Assembly (NCBI GenBank): GCA_038502055.1 | Contig: JAXRKN010000044.1 | Location: forward strand, 1,770,001 to 1,834,000 | Length of the DNA stretch: 64,000 nucleotides | Direction: 5' to 3' | Source: Tanytarsus gracilentus | Lineage: Eukaryota; Arthropoda; Insecta; Diptera; Chironomidae | Part shown: piece by piece, positions 11,901 to 22,445 of the stretch | How positions within the stretch are numbered: position 1 is the first letter of the stretch | How the letters are laid out: the number at the start of each line of letters is the position of its first letter | Notes under the pieces: model-generated | What the model saw: only the letters and a program-made list of their open reading frames with translations | Databases searched by the model: none | Told to the model about the DNA's origin: nothing | Made by a program: the position numbers and the translations under genes

Positions 11901-14900
11901 TTGGAAGTATAAAAATTCTCGTTTTACTCTTCGGAATTGTTGGTGTTGGATGTCACGTGCTTGGTCTTGCAAATCTCATCAAATGGCCTTACTGGCCGAC
12001 CCTCATGTATATAAGAAATCAATTTTTTGCGCTATCATTTCTACTTGCGTGTGTTCAAATTTTGGATTTCCTCTCATTCCATCATCTGTTTGGTCCGTGG
12101 GCCATCATTATTGGTGACTTGCTGAAGGACTTGGCGCGCTTCTTGGCTGTGTTGGCGATTTTCGTCTTTGGCTTCTCCATGCACATTGTTGCCCTCAATC
12201 AATCATTCGCAAACTTTGACGACTCAAGAGAGGGCTTTCGAGCTCTACAAAAACTTCACAAGGCTAAAAATCAAGAATATTTTTCTGAAGGTAAGAAATT
12301 TTTTTGTGTAATTTTAATTTTACTTAACGAAATAATTAACGCACAAAGAAAATATGGGTAATGATGATGAAGACGACGCGAATGATAAAGACGATTTGAT
12401 GTTTGAACCAGCAGCGGAAATGGACATGGGAGATTTTCCAAAGGGCGCATCAATGCCCGTCACTGATCTCTACAGACGAAAGCACAAAACTGATAGTAAG
12501 TCGATAGCCCTGACTCGTGTCCCTCCTTTCATGGCTTCACTCCCGAACATGCGCAGAAAATCTTTTTCTCCTCATTTATTTGACGTCATTTACATCCAAT
12601 CGGTGTCTGTTGACCTTAAACAACTTGTTGATTTCAATTTTATTCAATGAGAGAATTTTTGAACTCAGAAAGTCAAATTTTATTTTTAAAAGTGAAATCT
12701 CAAAATACGTTAAAAATAAATTTAAACTGTCATGACTTAAAACTTAATTTTTATTCTGACCATTTAAATATTTTAATTAAGAATTGAGATTCAATTTTTT
12801 AAATTATTAATTATTTTAAATTTTCCCTAATTAATTTGAAAATATCCATGTCACTTTTTCAATGTATTCCAACATCCAGTTTTGTGCCTTCTTGATTCCT
12901 AAACCTTGAAACCTTTTCTTTAAACTTCCAATAATATTTTCTGTCCGAATGAAATTCCTTCCATTGAATAACTTTTCCCAAGGCCAATGTCAACCTTAAC
13001 CTCCAAAAAATTCAAACCAGCTTCAAATCCGACTTCCAAATCCTTTTCAAAAAGTTCATTATATTAACAAACAATTTTCGTCCTTCAAAAGTTCCAATGA
13101 CGGCCACAATTGCCTTCGAGCGTCTCTTTTTCGCGGTATTCGGACAGACATCGCCAGACGATATCAACTCCTTGCGACATACACGTCCCGAGTGGACGGA
13201 GAATTTATTTAAATTAGTCTATGGCATTTACATGCTCGTCTCCGTGATTGTCTTGATCAATTTACTCATTGCAATGATGTCCGACACTTATCAACGAATT
13301 CAGGTAATAATTTAGAGTGTTTTATTCTGTCTTTCCATGAAATCCTCCTTGATCCCAATAATGAAATCCTAACTTAGTCCGATTGAACCTCATCCACTCC
13401 TTTGAGTTGCTCTTCTTCGCTGTGTTTGGTCAGACATCGACTGACCAGACGATTGCCGATAAAATTGCAACTCCACCCGAGACGACTCAGCCTAAATGGA
13501 CAGAAATCCTTTTTAAACTCGTATTCGGCGTTTACTTGTTGGTGTCAGTCATTGTCCTTATCAATCTCCTTATTGCTATGATGTCTGACACTTACCAAAG
13601 GATTCAGGTATTTATGATTGATTTTTTGTTGAAGGAAATTTTAGTGAAATTTGTAAGAATTTAATTTAATTTAAATAATTTCAAACAGGCTCAATCTGAT
13701 ATCGAGTGGAAGTTCGGTCTGTCAAAATTGATTCGTAACATGCACAGGACATCGACGGCTCCATCACCGTTGAATCTTGTCACCACTTGGTTCGTTTGGG
13801 TTGTCAACTTTTGTAAGGTAAAGAACTAAAAATTTAACCAAAAAACTTCAAATTAAAAATAACTAATTGCAGACTAAGTTACATAAGAGGAAGCGTCCGA
13901 GTTTCGCACAAATGGTGTTATCTCGCGGCGCTCCCCAAAGTCCACGCAGCAAAGCAGGTGCGAAATGGTTGTCGAAAATTCGGAAAGGTCAGGTGGCTCC
14001 AAAAGGTTTGCATCTCCCAAATGATTTCCAACAAAATTTCTCTCTCTTATTAATTTTTTAATTTCTGAGTTTTAGAAAAAAAATTGCGAAAAATTTTTTG
14101 AAACATTTTTCATCTTGATGTGTTTGAAAGTTTTTTTTCTGTCATGTTTAGAGGAAATTTGTGTATTTTGTGTGTTGAACTTTAATAATCATATTTTTGA
14201 ATCTGCATAATGGATTCAAGCATAATTTTGATTTTTTAAAAGATTCTTTCATAATCTTAAGGGTTCTCAGTAATTTTTCGAGATTCCTGGAAATTTTATT
14301 TTCAAGCTTTAGAATTTTAATTTTATTTTCTAAAATATTTGAGAACCCTTAAATAATTTTTTTTATCTGCTATCAGGTCTCTATCGATAATTATTTTAAT
14401 TTTAATCTTCCTTCTCAAAAAAGTCCTCGAATTTCATTTTTACCAACTTTCCAAACCCCTTGACAATCCTCCTTGGAGCTAAACTGATCTTTAAATATAC
14501 TTAAACTATTTTACATATATTCAACCTTAAAACCTCTACCCAAAAATACAAAACTCTTCCTTCCGCTCAAAGCAACAAGTATTTCAGCAGCAAAACAGTA
14601 ATTTATTTGAAAATGTATCGCTAAGTAATCTTCCCTAGGTATTTCCCAGTAGAAATTAATTGCTCAATTGTAATCGCTAAAGTAAAATCAACGAAAGGAT
14701 TGTTGAGGCACCAAAACCTGCTTAAATGATGACCAATCAATTTAGAAATAGAACCTGAAAATTTTTAGTTCCACTCTGAGTTAAAATAAATCCTCAGCTA
14801 GGACTTTAGATGTTTGACATTTAGGATTAAATTCATGAATTGAGATTTAATGTTTATTGCAAAATTAGTGAATGTTCGAAAGTGTCATTTGTGTCGATGT

Positions 14901-15673
14901 TGTCATAGACTAGAATGTTGTAGATTTTGGCATGTAGCTCTTTAATTAATGAAATTAAACTAAAAATTAAATAATAAAAATAATAAATAAACTCGAAAAA
15001 GGTTTTTAAGAACGTGAAATTCAAAATTTTGTTCTTAAAAACTTTAAAATTAAATTCCTAAGAAATTGCTTAAAACTCAGAAAATTAAATCTAACCTAAC
15101 TTAAAGTTTTTCCTCACTTTTAGCCTCTGCACGTAATTAACCATTAAAACCCTTACAGAAAAAATGGTGAAGCTCGTAGTTATTGATGTATTTTGTTTAT
15201 TCTTTTTTCTTTTTTCATACAATGCCAAAACCCTAAAATTAAAAACCCATAAATAAAAAACTAATTCAACCAACACCCACAAAAAATTGGGAAAACTCTA
15301 AAATGGACTTAAAATGCATGTTTTGGATAATTCCAAATTGAAATCATGCTCGTTGTCATACACATAAAAATATCCATGAAAAAACCGATAAAAACTCTTT
15401 ATAGAATCGAAAAGTACGTTATCAGTAAAACATGTCTCGCCTCTAGGCTCACAAACAAGCTTCGGAACTCTCAATCAGACGAGAATTGAGAATGTCGCCG
15501 ACTGGGATGCGATCGCCAAGAAATATCGCGCTCTGGTCGGTCTCGATGGTGAAGATTCTGGTTCGATGAAGGAAGGATCTGATGATGACAAGTCGAAGCA
15601 TGGCGAAGACGGAGTCACTTCAGCAAAAGCACCACCAAGTAATGCGAATCCTGCCGCTGCATTACTCGTCTAA
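2919..15673 (+). CDS. nompC: NompC / TRPN mechanotransduction channel (5' end outside window)
   Basis: Force-gated cation channel of the TRPN family; in insects it acts in the sensory cilia of chordotonal and touch neurons, tethered to microtubules through its ankyrin repeats. Exons that join in frame: 2919-3035, 6115-6207, 7835-8048, 8104-8399, 8447-8749, 8801-10228, 10279-11022, 11582-12290, 12349-12495, then either 13092-13303 or 13378-13607, then 13689-13817, 13873-14005 and 15447-15673 (TAA). All introns are GT-AG and all phases agree. They give 1583 or 1589 residues without the missing N-terminus. Exons up to 11022 are ankyrin repeats with typical TPLHLAA cores, followed by the linker, the membrane domain (11582-12290 plus the pore exon), the TRP region after S6 and a charged tail. 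Similarity to Drosophila NompC is recognised by eye throughout. The 12349 exon encodes an acidic loop and is the least conserved internal segment. Confidence 0.93.
5791..5829 (+). promoter_or_regulatory. candidate internal promoter of nompC
   Basis: A TATAAAAT box at 5791-5798 lies 33 nt upstream of the A in TCATCG (5824), the same box-to-initiator spacing as in LRR2 and LRR3 of this window. It would drive transcripts that start just before the alternative first exon. TATA-like strings are common in AT-rich DNA, so position and spacing are the only support. Confidence 0.3.
5858..5908 (+). other. upstream ORF overlapping the alternative nompC start
   Basis: A 16-codon ORF beginning ATGGCA with a good insect start context (taaaATGg) ends in a TGA that overlaps the ATG of the alternative exon as ATGA. 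It could gate translation by termination and reinitiation. Alternatively, a one-base assembly error in the A-rich stretch just before or after 5905 would merge it with the main frame and move the start to 5858. Confidence 0.3.
5905..6207 (+). CDS. nompC: candidate alternative first exon of nompC (short isoform)
   Basis: An ATG at 5905 opens a frame that runs 70 codons and then continues without a break, in the correct frame, into the certain ankyrin exon 6115-6207 and its donor. The acceptor of the long form (attcacag, ending 6114) lies inside this frame. The new N-terminus is rich in Lys, Gln, Ser and Thr, with basic runs (for example FKKKTEQRRQ), and has no ankyrin signature. The stretch is richer in G and C than the surrounding intron, as the real exons are. 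An in-frame stop at 5881 limits extension upstream. The isoform would have 1614 or 1620 residues and would lack the first few ankyrin repeats. Chance readthrough of 210 nt is possible, but composition and frame argue against it. Confidence 0.5.
6208..7834 (+). other. nompC intron
   Basis: Non-coding. The interval 7500-7740 is less AT-rich than its surroundings and includes a TCAGTGCGAGTCAGTC string with two initiator-like TCAGT motifs, so it may be regulatory; no open frame supports an exon there. Confidence 0.5.
11092..11552. mobile_element. foldback element with 8-bp target-site duplication in a nompC intron
   Basis: Two long arms are near-perfect reverse complements: the left arm begins gcgtcacgagtattacgtaa and the right arm ends with its complement. 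The matching arms extend at least 140 nt, and the interior is built from permuted decamers of the type TTGTGCGTAA, TATTGTGCAC and TTATGCGTAA. The direct repeat AAATCTAA lies immediately outside both ends (11084-11091 and 11553-11560), which looks like a target-site duplication. It has no coding capacity. Eight-bp duplications are typical of hAT-type elements, so a non-autonomous hAT-like or foldback element is the best guess. It lies between the exons for the linker and the membrane domain. Confidence 0.75.
11582..12290 (+). CDS. nompC: nompC exon for membrane segments S1-S5
   Basis: Begins ELWRGSLNW directly after the VVQRYLQ end of the linker exon, as in Drosophila. Hydrophobic segments are visible at LLFFGFIVCPPVWIIF, LTSHIYLMMHLMIVGI, LLVWLSGLLLFEL, ILVLLFGIVGVGCHVL, FALSFLLACVQILDF and ARFLAVLAIFVFGFSM. 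The conserved LFELTNPSDKSGLGSIK loop is present. The exon ends in phase 1 after YFSE. Confidence 0.9.
12349..12495 (+). CDS. nompC: nompC exon for an acidic extracellular loop before the pore
   Basis: Follows acceptor cgcacaaag and ends at donor gtaagt; it enters in phase 1 and leaves in phase 1, fitting both neighbours. It encodes a run of Asp, Glu and Asn (GNDDEDDANDKDD), then FPKGASMPVTDLYRRKHK. Position between S5 and the pore is inferred from order. The acceptor has a poor pyrimidine tract. The frame stays open past the donor as far as 12650, so a longer or retained form cannot be excluded. Confidence 0.7.
13092..13303 (+). CDS. nompC: nompC pore/S6 exon, alternative A
   Basis: Acceptor ttcaaaag, donor gtaataat; phase 1 in, phase 0 out. 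It encodes FFAVFGQTSPDDINSLRH in the pore region, S6 (VSVIVLINLLIAMM) and the start of the post-S6 segment (SDTYQRIQ). It is 6 codons shorter than alternative B and differs mainly in the pore turret (SPDDINSLRHTRPEWTEN versus STDQTIADKIATPPETTQ and following). The S6 part is almost identical. Confidence 0.85.
13378..13607 (+). CDS. nompC: nompC pore/S6 exon, alternative B
   Basis: Acceptor ctaacttag, donor gtatttat; phase 1 in, phase 0 out, the same as alternative A 74 nt upstream. It begins RLNLIHSFELLFFAVFGQ, which is closer than A to the Drosophila form I recall (INSFELLFFAVFGQ). It encodes the pore turret with an Ala-Thr-Pro-rich insertion, then S6 and SDTYQRIQ. The codons encoding the shared S6 peptide differ between the two exons, which points to an old duplication. 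Confidence 0.88.
14006..15446 (+). other. last nompC intron
   Basis: A 1.4-kb AT-rich intron in phase 1 between the TRP-region exon (ending VAPKG) and the terminal exon (SQTSFGTLNQTRIENVADWD and following). No gene or strong repeat seen. Confidence 0.6.
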
Positions 15674-16690
15674 AGATCTTCGATTAGTGAAGACTTAAAT
15701 GTGCCAAGATGTTCATCGATTTTTTATGCTGAAAATTGGTCGACGTAATGTTAGTAAAATTTTGTTGAAAAATAAAATTCGTTTGGGATTTTTTAAGTGT
15801 CAAAAAATCTCAAATTTAGCTGTTAAAAAGTTTGTAAATTTTTCATTTCTCTCTCATGGGGAATTGCAACAAAATCTTGTTCTTGCCTTAACTTTTTAGT
15901 CATAAACGAAAGAAAATCTAAAATGTATAAAGCATTAATTTTAATTAGTTATTTAAAACTTTTCTAAGTCCCTCCCCCTTAGTCGAAATTTTTCCTATTT
16001 GGTTTTGCACCCAAAATTCTTTTTACCAAAATAAAATGTGAATAAATTTTTTGTAAGCAAAGTGAAAAAATTATTTGAGAAAATGAAATAAAATTTGTCG
16101 AAAAGAAAATTAAAAGGTTTTTAAACTGATTTGTTTTAGATTTGAGGTTAGACACTAATGACTCACAGATTTATATGAAAAAGAGTCAACTAGAATTTAG
16201 ATAAAAAATTTAAGTTGACGTGGATTATTTTTATCATTATTCAGCAAGTTGATAGTCAAACTTAAAGTTGTTTAAAATTTTTATTAAAGTTTACTCAAGT
16301 GCTGGAGCGGATCTTATATTTTCATATATTTTATCGACTGACGTCAATTAACGCAAGATGATCACTAATTAACTCAATTTTTTAAAAATTTTATACTTGA
16401 AACTGTCGAAAATATTTATTCAAGTGCTGAGACGTAGCTAACTTTTTTAATTTATTTGAATGACGTCATGAAAACATTTCTATTTATTTCCGGATATAAT
16501 TTTATTAATATTTTTTAAGAATAAAATTTTTTAAAGTTTTTCATCTAAAAAATTATCTAAAATTTGATAAAATGATGCAAAAACAACGACACATAGGGCA
16601 ATACCAGAATTTTCAAAGTATTATATCATATTTTTTAGCAACGTTTAATGTATTTGTGCCAAAAAGCTCTGAAAAGCTTGCAAATTTAAG
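15674..16690 (+). other. nompC 3' UTR and intergenic spacer
   Basis: AATAAA signals follow the nompC stop at 15771-15776, 16030-16035 and 16041-16046, any of which could end the transcript. The open frame at 15699-15899 has no features of a gene. Nothing else is seen before the LRR1 promoter. Confidence 0.6.
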
Positions 16691-16725
16691 TATAAAATTA
16701 AAAAATTATGTGAGCTGTCATTAGT
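16691..16725 (+). promoter_or_regulatory. core promoter of LRR1
   Basis: TATAAAAT at 16691-16698 is followed 29 nt later by an initiator-like TCATTAG (A at 16720), giving a 5' UTR of about 44 nt before the ATG at 16764. It does not resemble the LRR2 and LRR3 promoters in sequence, consistent with LRR1 having a divergent 5' half. Confidence 0.45.
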
Positions 16726-16763
16726 GTTTTTTGAAAACTCAACTAAGTGAAAAATTAAAAATT

Positions 16764-18390
16764 ATGTGGAATATTAAAAAGTGAGAAATATTTTCAAAAT
16801 TTAAAAAATTATTTTAAAAAATTATTTCACAGATTTTTCTGCGTTTTGTTGCTGGCTGTTTCAACCAATGCTGCTAATTTGATTTGCTACTTTGATGGCT
16901 CTCCAACATCTCCATGCAACTCTTTTACTCTTTCCCAAGTGACTCAAGTCAATGAAGACATTTCAGTTCCCAATGCTCCATTCACGCCATACACCGACAG
17001 CATGACTACGAGTTTGCAATTGTATCCTGAAAACAGATTCATTATTCGCGAGTTTCCAAGAAAACTTTTCGGAATTTTCACGAATATTTACGATTTTTAC
17101 GCTTCAGGAATTTATGCGACCGAGCTCATAGCTGACTCGTTCTACAATTGCAATCATTTGAACACGATAAATTTTGAATCAAGTCCGATTGGAATAATTA
17201 GATCAAGATTCGCAAGCACTTGCTATTTTGTTAATACTATTTATTTTCATGCGTGCCAAATTGAATCCATCGAGGAAGATGCATTTGAAGGACTTTTAAC
17301 TCTATCATCTTTGTACATGTACTATAACGCTCTCACTTGCATTCCTCCAAAGCTTTTTCATCCACTGAAGAATCTTCAAATGTTGGATATGTCAAGTAGC
17401 AGAATAAAAGCATTGCACTCACAAGCATTTGTAGGCTTGACAAAGTTATATAGTATTCAGTTTAGTTACAATCAAATCGGTTACATTCCAAACTTAAATT
17501 TAAATTCCACTGGAACCGATAATTACGATCAACAACTGAACATCGAACTGTATGATAATCCAATTAGAGCAATTCATCCGCTCTTTATGACCAATCTTTA
17601 TTCTGGAAGGTTCAGGCAAAGTTCTATGCTATACATAAACTTTTATCTGTCAGAACCATCGTTTAGAACTTCATGTATTAATCCACATTACTTAGAAATA
17701 AATCCATCAGACTATTCAGGCGAATTGTACATCATTGGACAAGATCCTGTAGAATGGATTCGTCAGAACATCACTTACCAACATTCAACAACTTGCTACT
17801 CAGATTTTACTGCTGAAATGGGATCTGACAGTTTAGTAAATTGTGGATCTGTTCTTACCACAACAACAACTGTATCTCCAGGAGGTTCCACATCACCAGG
17901 TGATTCTGGAAGTGGTGGCGGTCAATGTGCAACCGATAAAATTTGTCGTTACTATCTCGATTGGAGCAACACCTACACTTGCGTCATTGATGGTGCTGAA
18001 GGAACTGTAACTTCAATCTCTGGAGCTCATTATTTGTCTTTCGTCGACTCTGATGTTGCTCGTGTTTATTTCACTAATTCAAACTTGAACTTAGTTCCAA
18101 ATATTCTCTTCCAAAAATTCGTAAACTTGAAGTATCTTCACATCGCCAATGCTGGCTTGAGTGTCATCAATGATCAGACCTTCAATGAATGTGGAAATTT
18201 GGAGCTTTTAGATGCGAGTAACAATAACATTATTCATGTTGACGAGACAGCATTGAGAAACTGCACTAAATTGAGAGTCATCGACTTGACTGGAAATCAA
18301 ATCAATTATGTCAGTGGTGGTTTGTATCAACTTGATCCAGCATTGGAGAGAGTTCATCTCACTAGATTGGACGATTGGATTCTTGCTTAG
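16764..18390 (+). CDS. secreted leucine-rich-repeat protein, tandem copy 1
   Basis: Two exons, 16764-16780 and 16833-18390, joined in phase 2 (524 residues). The tiny first exon encodes MWNIK, and the join completes a signal peptide with core FFCVLLLAVS. The mature protein has a Cys-containing N-cap, a block of degenerate LRRs (for example ITSLHSL-type lines such as LQMLDMSSSRIKALHSQAF), a Thr-Ser-Gly linker (TTTTTVSPGGSTSPGDSGSG) and a second, shorter Cys-capped LRR block ending LTRLDDWILA. No membrane anchor follows, so it is probably extracellular. NxT/S glycosylation sites occur (NITYQ, NTYTC). AATAAA lies at 18456. Function unknown; LRR proteins of this form serve as adhesion, matrix or immune-recognition molecules. 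Residues before about CYSDFTAEMG differ widely from copies 2 and 3; those after are almost identical. Confidence 0.88.
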
Positions 18391-19512
18391 TTCAGCATTC
18401 CAAAAAAATCAGAATTATCAAAATTCTGCTAAAATGTAAATTTATTTTTTTGAAAAATAAAATTTTACTTTGAATATCGAACGAGATCTGTTTCAATCGA
18501 CTTACGTAATTTGTTTTTAAGTTTTTTAAACACTTGTTTAAACATAAAAGTATTTTTAAAGCATCTGTTGATATCAACTCGAATTTAAACTTAAAAAAGT
18601 ATATTTTTTAAGCCTCCACGTGTTCAGTAATTACGTGATTAATCAATATCCGTGTTAGCAAGTAAATTAGATATATGCAGATCAAAAATTTTAAAAATTC
18701 ACTTAGATTATTTTGTTTTTGATTTATGTTACATAAATTTGTATGTGGTTTGTGAAATTTGATGAAGGAGGTTTTTAAAAATTATTCGATTCTGATCGGT
18801 CCTTAAAATCTAGGTATTAATGTTCAGAATTTAAAGAGTCTCAAAGTACTCAGTAATAAACATGTTCATCGTGGTCAAAAAAGTTTAATTAAAATTTTAG
18901 TAATTTGAGCGCAATCTATTAAGTTGTATCCTTTCATTAATTAGTTAGAGACTTCTGGTTTTTGCTTAATTCGAGGCCATATTTAAAGCGGCCATTTTTT
19001 TGTTTTTTTGACAGGATTGTTCTGGATTTGAATAATTTGTCCTGAATGACCTGAATGTTTCAAATATTACGTTTTCCAAATGTTCTGAATTTTTTCAAAA
19101 ACGTCTGGCCGCCCTATAAATAGAAGCCATTTAATATATTTTTTCTTTTAAACGTTTCGTTGAGTTCAAGATCAAAACAGAAGCAAAAACGTTTAATATT
19201 TCTGAAAATGTTCAGAAATAAATTTCAAGAATTATTTTTTAGTTAGAATTTGATTCAATACAAATAAAATATCCAGTGTGGTTTAAATCTTTTAAACTAG
19301 AAATGATGAATTTAATACCTAGATTTAAAATTTAAAGCATCCGTGAAGAGAAACCACCATTGGCTGTTGACGTTAAAAACAATTTCATACATCTACTCAT
19401 ATCACTAAAATTTTGTGCGTCATCTTGCATTCGTGCTGGTTTTTCGTATGTATTTTTGTGTTGTCTTTTCAAATTTTGATAGTGTTTGTAATTAACCTAT
19501 GTAATTTCCTCA
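18391..19512. repeat. intergenic part of the 2.84-kb LRR duplication unit (first copy)
   Basis: The whole interval is repeated with small changes at 21240-22365, including the 3' UTR, AATAAA (18456-18461 and 21308-21313) and the promoter-proximal region. The unit 18391-21239 is therefore a tandem duplicate of 21240-24078. It contains no gene. Confidence 0.85.
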
Positions 19513-19548
19513 TATAAAAGGAGAAGACATCGTTGAACTGGCATCAGT
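19513..19548 (+). promoter_or_regulatory. core promoter of LRR2
   Basis: TATAAAAG (19513-19520) and a perfect arthropod initiator TCAGT (A at 19546) are spaced 33 nt. The sequence is shared exactly with the LRR3 promoter. The predicted 5' UTR is about 48 nt. Confidence 0.65.
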
Positions 19549-19593
19549 TTCTTATAATATTACTTACAGTAAAATATATAAAATTGTAAAGTG

Positions 19594-21239
19594 ATGAAGA
19601 TTTTTAAAAAGTGAGAAAAAATAATACTTAGTTTTTTTGATGAAGACTTTTTTAAAATTAATTATTTCAAAAACTTTTCTTTAGTTTTTTCTGTGTTTTG
19701 CTGTTGGCAGTTTCAGCTCAAGCTGCAGTGTTGACTTGTAGTTTCGATGGTACGCCAACATCTGGATGCAATACTTATACTCTTTCACCAGTGACTCAAG
19801 TCAATGAAGACATTTCAGTTCCCAATGCACCGTTCACGCCATACACCGACAACATGACTACATATTTGAGTTTTGATCCATCTCAAGTTACAATTCAAGA
19901 ATTTCCAAGAAAACTTTTCGGAATTTTTACAAACGTGAATTCTTTTCAAGCACAAAACATCTCAATGTCAGAACTCGGCACTGATTCGTTTTATAATTGC
20001 ATAAATTTATATTCGATTTATATGATGTACAGCAATCTTGGTAACATTCGAGCTGGATTTGCAAGCACTTGTTATTTCGTCCAATCACTTTATATTCACT
20101 ATTCGAGTATTGCGTCGATCGATGAAAACGCTTTCCAAGGAATGTTGACTCTGCAAATGATATCTTTGTCCTATTCTGGACTCACTTGCATTCCACCATT
20201 GCTCTTTCAACCACTTAAAGGTCTTCATTCAATTGATTTATCATACAACAAGCTCACAGCAATTCACTCTCAGCAATTTGCCGGATTGACGGGTCTTTAT
20301 CAAATAAGTTTGATGGAAAATCAAATCGGCTACATTCCAAATTTTAATTTTGATAGAACTGGAACTGGTTATGGATCTTCATCGCTCAGTGTATCACTTT
20401 ATAACAATCCAATTAGAGCGATTCATCCGCTCTTTATGACTTCACTCTACAATAACAGAATTTTGGGAAGTAATTATTATGCGTACATTAATTTCATGCC
20501 TAGTGATCCACAAAATATTACAACTTGCATCAATCCAAATTATACGCAAACAATGACAAATTATCCAGGCGATTTGTACACCATTGGTCAAACTTCTTAT
20601 GACTGGATTCGCCAGAATACAACTTATCAATATTTGACAACTTGCTACTCAGATTTTACTGCTGAAATGGGATCTGACAGTTTAGTAAATTGTGGATCTG
20701 TTCTTACCACAACAACAACTGTATCTCCAGGAGGTTCCACAACATCAGGTGGTTCTGGAAGTGGTGGCGGTCAATGTGCAACCGATAAAATTTGTCGTTA
20801 CTATCTCGATTGGAACAACACCTACACTTGCGTCATTGATGGTGCTGAAGGAACTGTGACTTCAATCTCTGGAGCTCATTATTTGTCTTTCGTCGACTCT
20901 GATGTTGCTCGTGTTTATTTCACTAATTCAAACTTGAACTTAGTTCCAAATATTCTCTTCCAAAAATTCATAAACTTGAAGTATCTTCACATTGCCAACG
21001 CTGGCTTGAGTGTCATCAATGATCAGACCTTCAATGAATGTGGAAATTTGGAGCTTTTAGATGCGAGTAACAATAACATTATTCATGTTGACGAGACAGC
21101 ATTGAGAAACTGCACTAAATTGAGAGTCATCGACTTGACTGGAAATCAAATCAATTATGTCAGTGGTGGTTTGTATCAACTTGATCCAGCTTTGGAAAGA
21201 GTTCATCTCACTAGATTGGACGATTGGATTCTTGCTTAG
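19594..21239 (+). CDS. secreted leucine-rich-repeat protein, tandem copy 2
   Basis: Exons 19594-19610 and 19685-21239 join in phase 2 to give 523 residues. The signal peptide is MKIFKNFFCVLLLAVSAQA, split after the fifth codon. Layout is as in copy 1: N-cap with paired Cys (TCSFDGTPTSGCN), LRR block with conserved FPRKLFGIFTN, a Thr/Gly linker (VSPGGSTTSGGSGSGGG), and a second LRR block with ICRYYLDWNNTYTCVIDG at its head. AATAAA at 21308. About 98 percent identical in protein to copy 3. Probably secreted; function not known. Confidence 0.9.
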
Positions 21240-22365
21240 TTTAGCATTCCAAAAACTAAAATCAGAATTAATAAAATTCTGCTAAAATGTAAATTTATTT
21301 TTTGAAAAATAAAATTTTACTTTGAATATCGAACGAGATCTGTTTCAATCGATTTACGTAATTTGTTTTTAAGTTTTTTAAACACTTGTTTAAACATAAA
21401 AGTATTTTTATAGCATCTGTTGATATCAACTCGAATATTAACTTTAAAAAGTATATTTTTTAAGCCTCCACGTGTTCAGTAATTACGTGATTAATCTATA
21501 TCCGTGTTAGCAAGTAAATTAGATTAATGCAGATCAAAAATTTTAAAAATTCATTTATATTACTTTGTTTTTGATTTATGTTACATAAATTTGTATGTAG
21601 TTTGTGAAATTTGATGAAGAAGGTTTTTAAAAATTATATGATTTTAATCGATCCTTAAAATCTAGGTCTTAATGTTCAGAATCTAAAGAGTCTCAAAGTA
21701 CTCAGTAATAAACATGTTCATCGTAGTCAAAAAAGTTTGATTAAAATTTTAGTAATTTGAGCGCAATCTATTAAGTTGTATCCTTTCATTAATTAGTTAG
21801 AGACTTCTGGTTTTTGCTTAATTCGAGGCCATATTTAAAGCGGTAATTTTTTTGTTTTTTGACAGGACTGTTCTGGATTTGAATAATTTGTTCTGAATTT
21901 TCAAATATTACGTTTTTCAAATGTTCTGAATTTTTTCAAAAACGTCTGGCCGTCCTATAAATAGAAGCCATTTAATATATTTTTTCTTTTAAACGTTTCG
22001 TTGAGTTCAAGACCAAAACAGAACCGAAAACTTTAAATATTTCTGAAACAGTGCAAAAATAAATTTCAAGAATTATTATTTAAATAGGTACGTTAGAATT
22101 TGATTCAATACAAATAAAATTTCCAGTGTGGTTTTTAATTTTTTAAACTATAAATGATGAATTTAATACCTAGATTTAAATTTTAAAGCATCCGTGAAGA
22201 CAAACCACCTTTGGCTGTTGTCGTTAAAAACAATTTCATACATCTACTCCTATCACTAAAATTTTGTGCGTCATCTTGCATTCGTGCGTGTTTTTCGTAT
22301 GTATTTTTGTGTTATCTTTTTAAATTTTAATAGTGTTTGTAATTGTAACGTAAGTAATTTCCTCA
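21240..22365. repeat. intergenic part of the 2.84-kb LRR duplication unit (second copy)
   Basis: Near-identical to 18391-19512 with scattered substitutions and short indels, which suggests a recent tandem duplication. No gene seen. Confidence 0.85.
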
Positions 22366-22401
22366 TATAAAAGGAGAAGACATCGTTGAACTGGCATCAG
22401 T
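22366..22401 (+). promoter_or_regulatory. core promoter of LRR3
   Basis: TATAAAAG (22366-22373) and TCAGT (A at 22399), spaced 33 nt as in copy 2. Confidence 0.65.
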
Positions 22402-22445
22402 TTTTTATTATATTACTTACAGTAAAATATATAAAATTGTAAAGT

